Both the position numbers and the translations under genes were made by a program. 64,000 nt of DNA from Hymenobacter swuensis DY53 (lineage in GTDB: Bacteria > Bacteroidota > Bacteroidia > Cytophagales > Hymenobacteraceae). This document shows, in pieces, positions 52,601 through 62,200 of this stretch; positions within the stretch are counted from its first letter, which is position 1; each line of letters opens with the position of its first letter. The stretch covers positions 4,548,501-4,612,500 of the forward strand of contig NZ_CP007145.1 of assembly GCF_000576555.1 (NCBI RefSeq), given 5' to 3'. The notes below the pieces were generated by a model, which saw only the letters and a list, made by a program, of their open reading frames with translations, was not told the origin of the DNA and did not search any database.

Positions 52601-55084
52601 AGACCCACTCAGATTGGCCTGCAGGTCGCCCTGTACGCGCAGGTCGCCGCCAGTGTAGAACCCCAGGGCCGTGAGGTTGGCCCCGCGCAGGTTCAGGCGG
52701 TCCACGGTATAGGTAGGGTTGGAAGCGTTGCGCAGGTCAATGGTGGCCAGCAGGTCGAGGTTGAGGTTGGGGTCGTCCTTGCTGCTGGCATCCACCACGT
52801 AACGGTTGCGGTCAATATCTACTTCGGCCGTAATGCCGCGGTAAGTGTAGCCGTTGTAGGTGGCCTGCTGCACGCGGGCATTCAGCTGGCCGCGCAGCAG
52901 GTTGGGGTCGAGGCCGCCGCGGCCGGTAAGAGTGCCGTTGGCCGTCACTTTTCCGATGGTCGGGTCACCGAGGAACTTGCCCACATCGAGGCTCTGGGTG
53001 CTGAAAGTGGCCGTCACGGGCTCCTGCCCCTGCGGACCTTCGCCCACGTTCACCTTGGCCGCCACGTTCCCGAAGGTAGTCTGCGCTTTCAGATCAGTAT
53101 CGAACACCAGCGCCGTGGGCCGGCCCCGGAACGTGCCACTGGCCGTGATGCGGGGCGGCAACTGATAGCCGGCCGGCAAGGTACCGGGCGGCAGCAGCCC
53201 TTTAATATCGGCGGCGGTGGAGGTGAACTCCTTGATGTTAAAATCGGCAAATAGGCGCCGGTCAGTGTTGGGCAGGCCCACGAGGCGGCCCGTGGTCCGG
53301 ATGCGGGTACCCTGCAGCCCCCGGAAGTCAATGTCATTGAGAGCTAGGTTGCTGATGCGGCCCTTGATCTGTCCGCTCATCACCAGCGGCGCGTTCGGGT
53401 CGATGCCCAGCTCCGGCAGCGTGCCTTTGGGCAGCAGGCTGCGCATGTCGGCTTCGGTGGTGCGCGCGTACCCTAGGTTAAGGTCCAGAATCAGCCGGTC
53501 ATCGGTATTAGGCAAACCCTGAATCCTGCCCGAGCCGCGCACGATGGTGTTGCGGAAGCCCACGAAATCGAGGTTGCGCACCCGCACGTCGCCCAGCCGC
53601 CCATCCACCAGCCCCGAAATCAGGAACGACTGGTTGGGGCCGCTGCTGAATGGCGGTGTGTCAATCAGGCTTGGCGTGATGTAGAGCACGTCGCGGAAGC
53701 CCAGCCGGGCTTCGCGCAGGTCGCCGTTGAGCTTGAGGTTGGGCAAATCGTCGGCAATACCGGCCAGGTCCTTGTAGCCGATGCCGATGCGGCGTTTCAG
53801 GTGGCTGTGGGGCGTCACCAGGTCCAGGTCGTTGAGCTGGATGCGGTGGTCATCGTAATGCACCACGGCCGCGGCGCGGGTGATGGCAAAGCCGCTCTGC
53901 TCCTGCCCCGCCAGCTGCGTGATGCGGCCGGTGGTGCTGTCGGCGGAGTAGCGCAGGTTCTCGGTGTTGAGCGTGAGGTTCGTGAACTTCAGGTGGTTGT
54001 AGTCCATGCCCCGGATGCGGGTTTTCTGGCCCGGCTCGTTGAAGTTATCAAAGGCCACATCCACCCCGCTGATATCCGACTGCTTCAGGCTCACGACCCA
54101 GCTGGCTTCGGTACCGGTGGCGTTTTCCACGGCGGCGTTCAGGTCGCGCACGGCCTCGGCGGGGTTCACCACGCGCTGCTCCACGGGCACATTCTCGTTC
54201 TGGGCGTAGGCGAAGCTGGTGTTGCGCAGCTTCAGCGTGTTCAGGGCCACGCGCGAGTTCACCAGGTCAATATTGTCGGCCGTTACCTCGGCCTCTCCGA
54301 TGCGGGTGCTGATAAACTGGGCCGACGGGTCGTTCTTGTAGCTCAGACTCACGTTTTCTAGCAACGCCCGGTTCAGCCCGAATTCCAGTTCCAGCGCAGC
54401 TGTATCCTGGGGCGTGTCCGGTGGCACTTTGGTTTGCACGATGACGATGCCCGTATTGCGCAGCGCGGCCTGATCTACTTTATAGGTAGAAGCGTCCACG
54501 TTTACTTCATCCATGTTCACGGCCAGCTCGCCTACGCGGGTGCGCACACTCATGCCGTCCACTTGGTCGTTGTAGGTAAGCAGAATATTGGTCAGGCGTA
54601 CGTCCCCGATGTTGTACTGGAAGCCCGCGCCGGTGGTGTCAGCAGGTGTGGCGGCCACGGCAGTGGTGTCGCCGGTGGCGAAGGCCCGCGTGATGAAGTC
54701 GTAGTTGGAGATGCTGTCGGGGGCGGTGCGGCTGATGGCTACCCGGCCGTCGTTTAGCTCCAGGCTTTTGAGGTTGATCTGCGACTTGGTGAGGGCCCAG
54801 ATATCCAGATCCACCCCTAAATGCCCCACCGACAGCAGCGTATCGCCTTTCTGATCTTCCAGGTACACACCATCGAAGTTGATGGCGTGGCGAAAATCGG
54901 TACGAAATTTGGCGATTCGCACTTCGGTTTTCAGTTTATCGCGTAGATAGCTTTCCGCCTTTCGAACCACGAAATCCTGACCCGAATCGGTTTGCAGGTA
55001 CACGAAAAGACCGGCCACTACCAGTAGCAGGAAGATAAGCAGCCCCAGCAGGGCGTAGATAATACGACGCAGATAGACCGGCAA
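49607..55084 (-). CDS. tamB: TamB-family translocation and assembly module protein
   Basis: An 1825-residue envelope-spanning protein: an N-terminal membrane anchor (about 9-31), a very long beta-rich periplasmic region with repeated AsmA/DUF490-like segments, and the TamB C-terminal domain (about 1400-1740, with ITLTGRLDVTQGKYQMSLYD and SYLSNLGVELGV). TamB forms a hydrophobic groove that carries lipids or barrel precursors to the outer-membrane partner encoded just downstream. The last 60 residues are an Arg/Asp/Pro-rich disordered tail. The start is probably TTG (55084), as no better codon precedes the anchor. The length is at the upper end for the family. Confidence 0.92.
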   Translation of the reverse strand: MPVYLRRIIYALLGLLIFLLLVVAGLFVYLQTDSGQDFVVRKAESYLRDKLKTEVRIAKFRTDFRHAINFDGVYLEDQKGDTLLSVGHLGVDLDIWALTKSQINLKSLELNDGRVAISRTAPDSISNYDFITRAFATGDTTAVAATPADTTGAGFQYNIGDVRLTNILLTYNDQVDGMSVRTRVGELAVNMDEVNVDASTYKVDQAALRNTGIVIVQTKVPPDTPQDTAALELEFGLNRALLENVSLSYKNDPSAQFISTRIGEAEVTADNIDLVNSRVALNTLKLRNTSFAYAQNENVPVEQRVVNPAEAVRDLNAAVENATGTEASWVVSLKQSDISGVDVAFDNFNEPGQKTRIRGMDYNHLKFTNLTLNTENLRYSADSTTGRITQLAGQEQSGFAITRAAAVVHYDDHRIQLNDLDLVTPHSHLKRRIGIGYKDLAGIADDLPNLKLNGDLREARLGFRDVLYITPSLIDTPPFSSGPNQSFLISGLVDGRLGDVRVRNLDFVGFRNTIVRGSGRIQGLPNTDDRLILDLNLGYARTTEADMRSLLPKGTLPELGIDPNAPLVMSGQIKGRISNLALNDIDFRGLQGTRIRTTGRLVGLPNTDRRLFADFNIKEFTSTAADIKGLLPPGTLPAGYQLPPRITASGTFRGRPTALVFDTDLKAQTTFGNVAAKVNVGEGPQGQEPVTATFSTQSLDVGKFLGDPTIGKVTANGTLTGRGGLDPNLLRGQLNARVQQATYNGYTYRGITAEVDIDRNRYVVDASSKDDPNLNLDLLATIDLRNASNPTYTVDRLNLRGANLTALGFYTGGDLRVQGDLQANLSGSDLNTLNGTFSGNRIVIVNNNRPFALDSVSGRIVQRTGRTEVDFTSSVADVTLRGNTRLGDIATALQQHIDRYFDLPGIQYRPSAEYQQFTFEANLKQPKLVQQLVPDLKQLTPFKLTGSYDSRAADLRLNTRVGRIVYLGYALDSLKLNVSSDPQKLDYALGLRQISQDTTLKIPNPSLSGSIQNNEIGTRLRIAETDSAERLNLAGALRVLGGGNAYAFRFDPKLMLDQKQWDIPADNELRYTTSTGAIFARNVSFARNQRRLSLQTLTGAQYPLQVNMENLEINALGRAAGFQDSLIAGTLNGQAVAYSLGQPKQAFTANANLAGFAYNKAIIGDVALQATNPEANRYNVDVRLNNQQGMDVRAVGYYLATPPDPIQFDVNVNRLDLKIIEPFSAGQLQQMGGGLTGQLVVTGSVSQPVINGMLTTTPDATFTLSQLGAPYFLASQDIDFTNQGIGFDDFVVKDSLGSQAVINGRIRTRDYVSDFRFDLEARTDNFLAVQSSRNENPLFWGKLFVDSDSRITGNLNLPIVRTRARVADGSNLFVGVPTDDPVEVAREGIVEFVDKSAPIDTMLTRQLALDTAQTAAGYDIQAVVTVTDNTPFTIVIDEASGDNLKVQANGTLNTAIDPAGNITLTGRLDVTQGKYQMSLYDLASREFDIAPGSSITWSGDPYNGQANVTAIYNVRAAPAELLSSQGLADETLSAIGRNQLPFEVDLKVTGELLKPVIGFDIRLPEEARSDLRGPIEARLTQLRQPSEESEMNKQVFSLLVLNRFLADDPFRSSGGSIVADQLRGSASQVLTQQLNNLTGSYLSNLGVELGVNSYADFSSGAEKTRTDLNVAVRRQLLNNRLTVRLGTDVPLGGGNQTSQGQNQAGISAFAGDVSVEYNVLANGRIRLRAFRNNAYGDIDGQFVRTGASLIFQRDYQTLADLFKGIDKNVKEEVKLESRRRRQDRRAGRDSTNAAPNNRPDSTRVRPVTARPDSARQAARPNSTRR

Positions 55085-55299
55085 AAGGGAAGGAGTAGAA
55101 GTGAAACGCTGTTTGCCAAACGAGAAAACCCGGAATCGGGTTGGCTCATTGCGTTTTTAGCTACCCGCTTCCTGCGTATACCCACAAAAACCAGCCGCTC
55201 ACCGACGCACCAATGTACTGCTCGCGGCAGAGTTGTAATTTCCGGACGGATCAGAGTTCTTGCTCCGCTCCGCTTCCCACCTTTTTTACTCTCCCTCCC

Positions 55300-55737
55300 G
55301 TGTCGCACTCCATTCCCGCCTGCTCCGCTCGTTTTCTGTATCTGTCGGCTGCGTTGGGCCTGACTGTTTTGGTTGCCCAGCCGGCCCAGGCTCAGTTTCA
55401 GTCCTCTACATCCACTACCCAGAGCGCCATGATGGTGCAGCTGACCGGCACAGTACTCAGCAGTACCGGGCAGCCGCTGGCCGGCGCCGCTGTAGGCGTG
55501 GAAGGCAAGAAACTGAACTCGGCCAGTGCAAATTCGGAGGGCTCCTTTCTGCTGACCTTGCCAGCCGGCGAACCGGTGGTGCTGCTGGTAAGCTTTCCGG
55601 CACACGAGTCACAACGGGTGGCAATCCGCAATCCGGCCACCGAAAAGAACCTGATCATCACTCTGCAGAGTACCGGCAAACAAACCTCCAAGGCACTGCG
55701 AGCCCGCCAGAAAAAGTACAAGCGCACCGGCGAGTAG
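55300..55737 (+). CDS. Small exported CarboxypepD-like regulatory-domain protein
   Basis: A 145-residue protein with a signal peptide ending AQA (start GTG 55300) and one carboxypeptidase regulatory-like beta-sandwich (about 50-125): GTVLSSTGQPLAGAAVGVEG, SEGSFLLTLPAG, LLVSFPAHESQRV. Such domains are usually the N-terminal part of TonB-dependent receptors, but here one stands alone with a basic C-terminal tail (KALRARQKKYKR). Its role is unknown. The reading frame is open upstream to 55141 but shows no plausible start or signal there. Confidence 0.7.
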   Translation: MSHSIPACSARFLYLSAALGLTVLVAQPAQAQFQSSTSTTQSAMMVQLTGTVLSSTGQPLAGAAVGVEGKKLNSASANSEGSFLLTLPAGEPVVLLVSFPAHESQRVAIRNPATEKNLIITLQSTGKQTSKALRARQKKYKRTGE

Positions 55738-55963
55738 TCTATCCGGTACAATTCGTTAAGACTGGTTACTGAGCACTTACTCTACTCGGTCCGGCGAAGT
55801 ACAGCCTAAAATCAACCGGACACCAACCCTTAATCAATCAGGCATTGGCTCCGAAAAAAACGTGGCCTTTTCGGGGCTAATGTCGCCATTTTGCGGGCAT
55901 AACCGGTGCCATTTTAGCCTAATATGCAGTATCTTCGGGCCCATTTTTATTCGTCAGCACCCG

Positions 55964-58702
55964 ATGATTCTTCGCTTTACGCTACCCTTCCGCACAGCCT
56001 GGGGCCAGCGCCTGGTAGTCTGCGGCTCATTGCCCAGCCTGGGCCAGTGGAACCTCGACCAGGCCCTGAGCCTGCATTATCAGTCCGATTTCGGCATCTG
56101 GACGCAGGAAATCAGTCTGCCTGATGATCAGTTGGGTACCGTGGAGTACAAATACGTACTGCTGGACGAGCGGGATGGGGGTAAGCACTGGGAATGGGGC
56201 GGCAACCGCACTATCGGCTACGATGCCAGCCTGTTTACCCGTATTGTACTAGAAGACTTCTGGCGGGCCCCGGCCCTGGCCGAAAATGAGCTGCACACAG
56301 CCGCCTTCACCCAGGCTCTGATGCGCCGGCCGGCCCGGCACACGGCCCTGGCTACTAAGCCGGCCCACCTATCGGGCTCGGTAGTGCGCTTCCAGCTTTC
56401 AGCCCCCCGGGTTGATTCCGACCACCAACTGTGCGTACTCGGCTCCGACCCGGCCCTGGGTGGCTGGGATGCGAAGAAGGCCATATTCCTCTCGGATGCC
56501 GACTACCCAACTTGGTGCGCCGATGTGGCCCTGGAACAGCCGGAGCGGGCTGTGCAGTATAAGTATGGCATCTGGGACCCGCGCATGCAACAGATTTTGC
56601 AGTTGGAAGCCGGTGAAGACCGCCACATCCCGGCCAGCCAGGACCAGCGCACCCTGCGCGTGAAATCCGACGACCAGTTCCGCTACGCAACCGGCAACTG
56701 GCGCGGGGCGGGTGTAGCGCTGCCGGTATTCGCGCTGCGCAGCCGCCAGGGCCTGGGTGTAGGTGAGTTTCCCGACCTCAAGCTGCTGGTCGACTGGGCC
56801 GTAACCACCGGCCTCAAGCTGGTGCAGATTTTGCCCATCAACGATACCGTGGCCACGCATACCTGGGTGGACAGCTACCCCTACGCGGCCATTTCGGTGT
56901 TTGCCCTGCACCCGCAGTACCTCAACCTCGATGCCATTGCCGAGTTGCAGGACGAAGCCGCCCGCCAGGAATTGGCGCAGGTGCGCGAAGAGTTGAACGC
57001 CAGGGATTTCGTGGATTATGAGCCGGTGATGAACGCCAAATGGCGCTTTATCAAGCAGCTCTACCAGCAGGAGAAGAAAGCGCTGCTGGCCAACCCCGAT
57101 TTTCAGCTGTTCCGCGACGAGCAGAAATCCTGGCTGATGCCCTACGCGGCCTTCTGTGGCCTGCGGGACCGGTTCGGTACCGCCGACTTCTTGCAGTGGC
57201 CTGAGGAATATCGTACCCCGGCCGTAGCCGCCGAGCTGACCCGCGAAGACAACCCTGAGTTCGACGAATTCGGCCTTCACTTCTTCACCCAGTATCACCT
57301 TGATAAGCAGTTGCTCGGCGCGGTGGAGTACGCCCGCCAGCGCGGCGTGGTAGTAAAAGGCGACCTGCCCATCGGTATCTACCGCCACTCGGTGGATGCT
57401 TGGACCCAGCCGGAGCTGTACCACATGCACCAGCAGGCCGGCGCCCCGCCCGACGACTTCTCGGTAACGGGACAGAACTGGCGTTTCCCGACTTATAACT
57501 GGGAACGAATGGCCGAAGACGGCTACCAGTGGTGGCAGCAGCGCATGGGCCACTTGGCCCGCTACTTCGACGCGCTCCGCATCGACCATATCCTGGGCTT
57601 CTTCCGCATCTGGGAGATTCCCGGCCACTCGGTGGAAGGCCTGCTCGGACACTTCTCGCCGGCCCTGCCGTTGCACCGCCACGAGATTGAGCAACGCATC
57701 GGCTGGTTTGATTATGGCCGCCTCTGCGACCCGTACATCCGCTGGCACCTGCTCCAGGAAATCTTCCACGGCCAGGCCCAGAGCGTATTTGATGAGTTCA
57801 TGGAAGATGCCGGCCACGGCGTTATCCGCCTCAAAGACCACGTGCGCACCCAACGACAGGTGGAGGCCGTCATCAACGAGAAAATCCAGCACGATCCGGC
57901 CAACACTGAGCACTACACTTGGTTGCGAACCGGCCTGTACAAGCTCATCAACGAAGTCCTGTTCGTGCCCGATGACCAGCAAGCTGACTTTTTCCACCCG
58001 CGCATCACGCTGCACCTGAGCCGCTCGTTTCAGGAACTCGACGAAGCCACCCGTCCGCGCCTGCGCGAGCTTTACGTGGACTTCTTCTACCGTCGCCACG
58101 AGGATTTCTGGCGTCGGCAGGGCCTGGTGAAGCTGCCGGCCGTGCGCTGGGCCACCGATATGCTCATTTGCGGCGAAGACTTGGGCATGGTGCCTAAGTC
58201 GGTGCCGGGCGTGATGAAGGCCCTGGGTATCCTGGGCCTCAATATCCAGCGCATGCCCTCTGACTCCACCGTGGAATTCGGTCACCCCAACGCCGCGCCT
58301 TATCTGAGTGTAGTGAGCCCCGGCTCGCACGATATGAGCACGGTGCGCGGCTGGTGGGAAGAGGACAGGGAGCAGACGCAGAAGTTCTTCGAGACGATTC
58401 TGGGCCACTGGGGCGAGCAGGCTCCGCAGTACTGTGAGCCCTGGGTAGCCCGCGAAGTAACGGTGCAACATCTGCACTCCCCCGCCATGTGGGCCATTTT
58501 CCCGCTCCAGGATCTAGTGGCCATGGATAACCGCCTGCGCCGCGAGGACCCGCTGGCCGAGCAGATCAACGTGCCCGCCAACCCCACCCATTTCTGGAAG
58601 TACCGCTTCCACATTCCGCTGGAAGACCTGCGCGAGGAAGCCGGTTTCAACAATGAAGTACAGCAACTGGTAAACCAGAGTGGCCGCAACAAGGTGTACT
58701 AA
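55964..58702 (+). CDS. malQ: 4-alpha-glucanotransferase, DPE2-like with two CBM20 modules
   Basis: A 912-residue GH77 disproportionating enzyme that transfers alpha-1,4-glucan segments, as in maltose and glycogen metabolism. Residues about 1-110 and 130-235 are tandem CBM20 starch-binding modules (VVCGSLPSLGQWN, CVLGSDPALGGWD), the plant-DPE2-like layout. The catalytic domain follows: FDALRIDHILGFFRIWEIP with the nucleophile Asp, LICGEDLGMVP with the acid Glu, and SPGSHDMSTVRGWW. There is no signal peptide, so it is cytoplasmic. ATG 55964 is chosen because the upstream extension shows no domain. It may use products of the exported pullulanase. Confidence 0.95.
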   Translation: MILRFTLPFRTAWGQRLVVCGSLPSLGQWNLDQALSLHYQSDFGIWTQEISLPDDQLGTVEYKYVLLDERDGGKHWEWGGNRTIGYDASLFTRIVLEDFWRAPALAENELHTAAFTQALMRRPARHTALATKPAHLSGSVVRFQLSAPRVDSDHQLCVLGSDPALGGWDAKKAIFLSDADYPTWCADVALEQPERAVQYKYGIWDPRMQQILQLEAGEDRHIPASQDQRTLRVKSDDQFRYATGNWRGAGVALPVFALRSRQGLGVGEFPDLKLLVDWAVTTGLKLVQILPINDTVATHTWVDSYPYAAISVFALHPQYLNLDAIAELQDEAARQELAQVREELNARDFVDYEPVMNAKWRFIKQLYQQEKKALLANPDFQLFRDEQKSWLMPYAAFCGLRDRFGTADFLQWPEEYRTPAVAAELTREDNPEFDEFGLHFFTQYHLDKQLLGAVEYARQRGVVVKGDLPIGIYRHSVDAWTQPELYHMHQQAGAPPDDFSVTGQNWRFPTYNWERMAEDGYQWWQQRMGHLARYFDALRIDHILGFFRIWEIPGHSVEGLLGHFSPALPLHRHEIEQRIGWFDYGRLCDPYIRWHLLQEIFHGQAQSVFDEFMEDAGHGVIRLKDHVRTQRQVEAVINEKIQHDPANTEHYTWLRTGLYKLINEVLFVPDDQQADFFHPRITLHLSRSFQELDEATRPRLRELYVDFFYRRHEDFWRRQGLVKLPAVRWATDMLICGEDLGMVPKSVPGVMKALGILGLNIQRMPSDSTVEFGHPNAAPYLSVVSPGSHDMSTVRGWWEEDREQTQKFFETILGHWGEQAPQYCEPWVAREVTVQHLHSPAMWAIFPLQDLVAMDNRLRREDPLAEQINVPANPTHFWKYRFHIPLEDLREEAGFNNEVQQLVNQSGRNKVY

Positions 58703-58730
58703 GCCACCGATAGTCACAACCAGAATCCAC

Positions 58731-58769
58731 AAGAGTCGCTTTCCTTTGGGAAGGCGACTCTTTTTTTTA
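58731..58769 (+). terminator. Intrinsic terminator of malQ
   Basis: AAGAGTCGCtTTCC pairs with GGAAgGCGACTCTT and is followed by eight T. It lies 28 bases after the stop. Confidence 0.9.
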
Positions 58770-59018
58770 TTTTAACTATTTGCAAGTCAATTTATTACCC
58801 AAACACAAAGCACCTCATCAAGGCTTGCATGCTTATTTTTCGAACTTCCAGGGGGCACAGTAGCACGCCATAATTTTCTTATTCCTGTTCTGGGAACGGT
58901 AACTGGTCATAGCATTATCCCGGGAGTTGCTATCGACTATCAGGTTGCGACAAAATCGGCCTGTATAACCTGTTAGAGCAGCCTACTTATATCACTATAC
59001 CTACACATATCCAAGGCT
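58770..59018. other. AT-rich intergenic stretch
   Basis: This part is markedly AT-rich compared with the window and shows no open frame or clear RNA. A short GGGAACGGTAACTGGTCATAG segment and an ATATATCCAAGG segment have no recognised meaning. It may carry promoters for the flanking genes. Confidence 0.45.
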
Positions 59019-59249
59019 CTAGCCTCTTCCCGATTTGACAAAAAACGGATATATTTCCCAATTATAGAATACATGTATTTCATTATTAGATAGTTGAACC
59101 AAAGCATACACCCCGTGCGTAGGTTCACACAGCGTTAAGTGGCTTTTGTCGGAAATGAAGGCCACGCCAGGCTGCTCCGCAAGCTCCAGGCAGCTGGTTT
59201 CGCCTTTGCTGGCACTATTCCAACTTACTGACGCTACCGGATTACGCAT
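59019..59249 (-). CDS. Possible small protein with DUF397-like pattern
   Basis: A 76-residue frame starting at ATG 59249. Residues about 8-32 (VSWNSASKGETSCLELAEQP, then GVAFISDKS) recall the W-S-S-G-C-E-A-P-G-V pattern of DUF397, a small domain mostly known from Actinobacteria. The rest is AT-rich, with LSNNEIHVFYNWEI. The gap between W and C is shorter than in DUF397, so the likeness may be accidental. It is divergent from the large DUF11 gene, with 25 bases between the starts. Confidence 0.35.
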   Translation of the reverse strand: MRNPVASVSWNSASKGETSCLELAEQPGVAFISDKSHLTLCEPTHGVYALVQLSNNEIHVFYNWEIYPFFVKSGRG

Positions 59250-59274
59250 TTTCAACCTACTCTATACATTTTCC

Positions 59275-62200
59275 ATGAAGAAAGCTTTACGTCTCTGGGC
59301 GGCCTTGCTTCTGGCAGGCAACCTAGTATCACTCGACGTGCAGGCTCAACGGGTAGTGCCTGCAACTTCACTCCCTGCCGTGATGCCCAGCATCAGTGAC
59401 CTGCAGCCCCCTTCCTTCCGGCAGAACAAGCTGGAAATTTTGCCTACGCAGCCCGTTACCACCCGAGTTCTGCCGGGGCAGGACGCCGGCCGCCCCAATG
59501 CCGCTCCTACAGTAGCAAACCAAACGGTTACCATTGGAGGTACCACGGGCTTGTATTACGTTATTAACCTCAACGTTACCAACAACGGCGGCTTCCCCAT
59601 TACCGCTTACCGCTTCTTCTCGGTTCCTAATTCCAATGTGGCCGAGCTGTACGTATACAACTCCTCAACAGGAGCTATCAAGCAAATAACCACGGTTCCG
59701 GACGAGGAGTTGCTGTCGGAGTATAACCAAGTCTTGATTCGACCAACAGCTAACGCCACTGCCACTACCTCGTTCCAGTGGCGCGCGCGCAACAGCAATA
59801 ACGAACTGTCCTCAGGTACGGCTACATTCACCATCAACGTAGAGCAGACGCCGGTTGCCGCCGCTCTGATTTCGCAGATTGTACCGGCCGGAGCTCCTGC
59901 TACTACTCTCACGGAGCCGTTGTCGGTGGAGCCCGGCAGTATTACGGCCACCGATTATGTTATTCTGAGCCTGCCCACAGCGGCTCAGGGGGTATTGGCT
60001 TTGAACGGCACGCCGGTCACGCTGAACCAGACCATTACATCCGCTCAGGCTGCCCAGCTTACGTTTGATCCAGCCACTGGCTTCTTCGGCACGGCGGTTT
60101 TTAACTACCGTGCCCGCAACGCGAACGGTACCAACGGCAGCAGCGCCAGCTACGGAATTCCGGTAGCCAAAACCACCTGCGGCCAAGCCAGCACCCTCAA
60201 CTTCGCCAGGCAGCCCGACGGGCAGAACTTCCAGACCACCCAGTCGGTGCTGGTGGAAGGCGTAACCATTACGGCCAGCAACTACACGGCTCCCAGCGGC
60301 CAGACTGCGTTGCAGGTAGAAGACAACCAGGCACTGGCGGGTAAAAGCCTGCTCTGGCAGACCGATTACACGTCCTCGGCCAACAATGCCTCTTCCGTAG
60401 ATTTTACATTTAGCCGGCCTCTGGATAACTTTTCCATTGCCCTGGCCGATATCGACCAGGTGAATGGCACTTGGCGCGACCAACTACAGATAGATGGCTA
60501 CACGACTGCCGGGCAGCTGATTACGCTTTCGGCCGCAGATGTGGCCCTGGCCCCCAACGGCTCCAACAACTTCACTGCGACCAACCTGATTACGGGGCAG
60601 GGCAACTCCAACAACTTCGGCCCCAATAGCAACGTGGTAGTCACGTTTCCGCAGGCCATTGTGCGCCTGCGCCTGACCTACCGGAACACGGAGCCTGTTG
60701 CTGACCCCGGCGGACAGGTAATCGGTATCAACTCCATGTCGTGGTGCTCAGTTGTAGATGTCTACACGCGCTTCACGGCCGGGCCAGTAGCCGCCAACGT
60801 AGGCAATACCGTCAGCTACACCGTAGAATACGGCAACAATGGCCCCGATGCCGCCCAACAGGTAACCCGCACGGTAACGCTGCCAGCCGGAGCCACCAAC
60901 GTAACCATTCCGACCGGCGCCACTTACGATGCCGGTACGCGCGTTATTGATTTCGGCACGGCGGCTTCCGTAGCCAGCGGCAGTCCAACTTCGTTTACGT
61001 TCAGCTTCACGGTTCCGGCTGCTACGGGCGCGTACAGCCTGGTAGCCAATACCAGCACGCCCGGCAACGAGAACGGGGCCACGGCCAACAACACGGCCAC
61101 CCGCAACCTGACGGTGAGCGACTGTAATCAGGTGAGCACGCTGAACTACGCTACGGCTGCCACCGGTGACCGGCGCACTGCCACCGAAACCTTGGGCGGT
61201 ACCTCTTTCACGTACACAGGTTACACGGCTACGCTGGCCGGAACCAACAGTTTCAGTGTGGGTACCAACGCCGGCGTGCTTCAGGGCCAGACGTTGGTAT
61301 GGAATCAGAATACAACCGCAATAGCCGGCAACACCACGGTTACGTTACTGTTTAATCGGCTGGTGGATAACCTGACGTTAAACCTTCAGGATATTGACCG
61401 TGATGTTGCTAATGCCAACTTCGTTGATAACGTGCGGTTTGATGGCTACTCCGTTGCTACCGGCGGTACGGCGGTGACGCTGAGCGCAGCTAATTTCTCG
61501 TTCGGAGCCGCCAATGGCTTTTTCTCGCCGAATACGGCCCGGGGTGCTACCACCGCCGCCGCCGGCGACGCGGCAGGCAACGTGACGGTTCGCTTCACCA
61601 CGCCCATTCGGCGTCTGGTGCTTACCTATTCCAACTCTTCAGGCAGCCTAATTGGAACCCGGGAACAGAATATCGGCATCAACTCCCTAACCTTCTGTGC
61701 CCAGGCTGACCTGGCTACTACAGTAACGCCCCAGACGACGCCCATCAACGCCGGGCAGACGGGCCAGCTTAACGTCACCTTCACCAACAACGGCCCCGAC
61801 GCGTCTAACAACATAGTACGCCAGGTACAGCTGCCGACCGGCCTCACCAACGTGGTGGCTACTAATGGCGGTACCTACAACCCTGCCACCGGCGTTGTGA
61901 CGTATACTGCTCTGGCCTCCCTAGCCAGCGGTGCTTCGCAAAACTCAGTCATTACCTTCACGGCGCCGGCAAACAGCCCATCCGTGACGGCGGCAGCCGT
62001 TATCAGCGGCGACGCCAGCGAAGGTGGTAATCTGGCCAACAACTCGGCCAGCGGCACGGTGGTCATCAATCCAGTAGCCGATGTGACGACGGTTGTGAGT
62101 GGCCCTACCAGCCTGTTGGCTAGCCAGCCTTCGGGCACCTATACGGCTTCCTTCAGCAACACTGGTCTGAGCAGTGCCAGCAACGTAACACAAACCGTTA

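Noticed and set aside
56399..58477. Long open frame (692 codons) antisense to malQ
   Set aside because: High-GC coding sequence often leaves the opposite strand open. The product has no domain pattern, and malQ on the other strand is complete with catalytic motifs.
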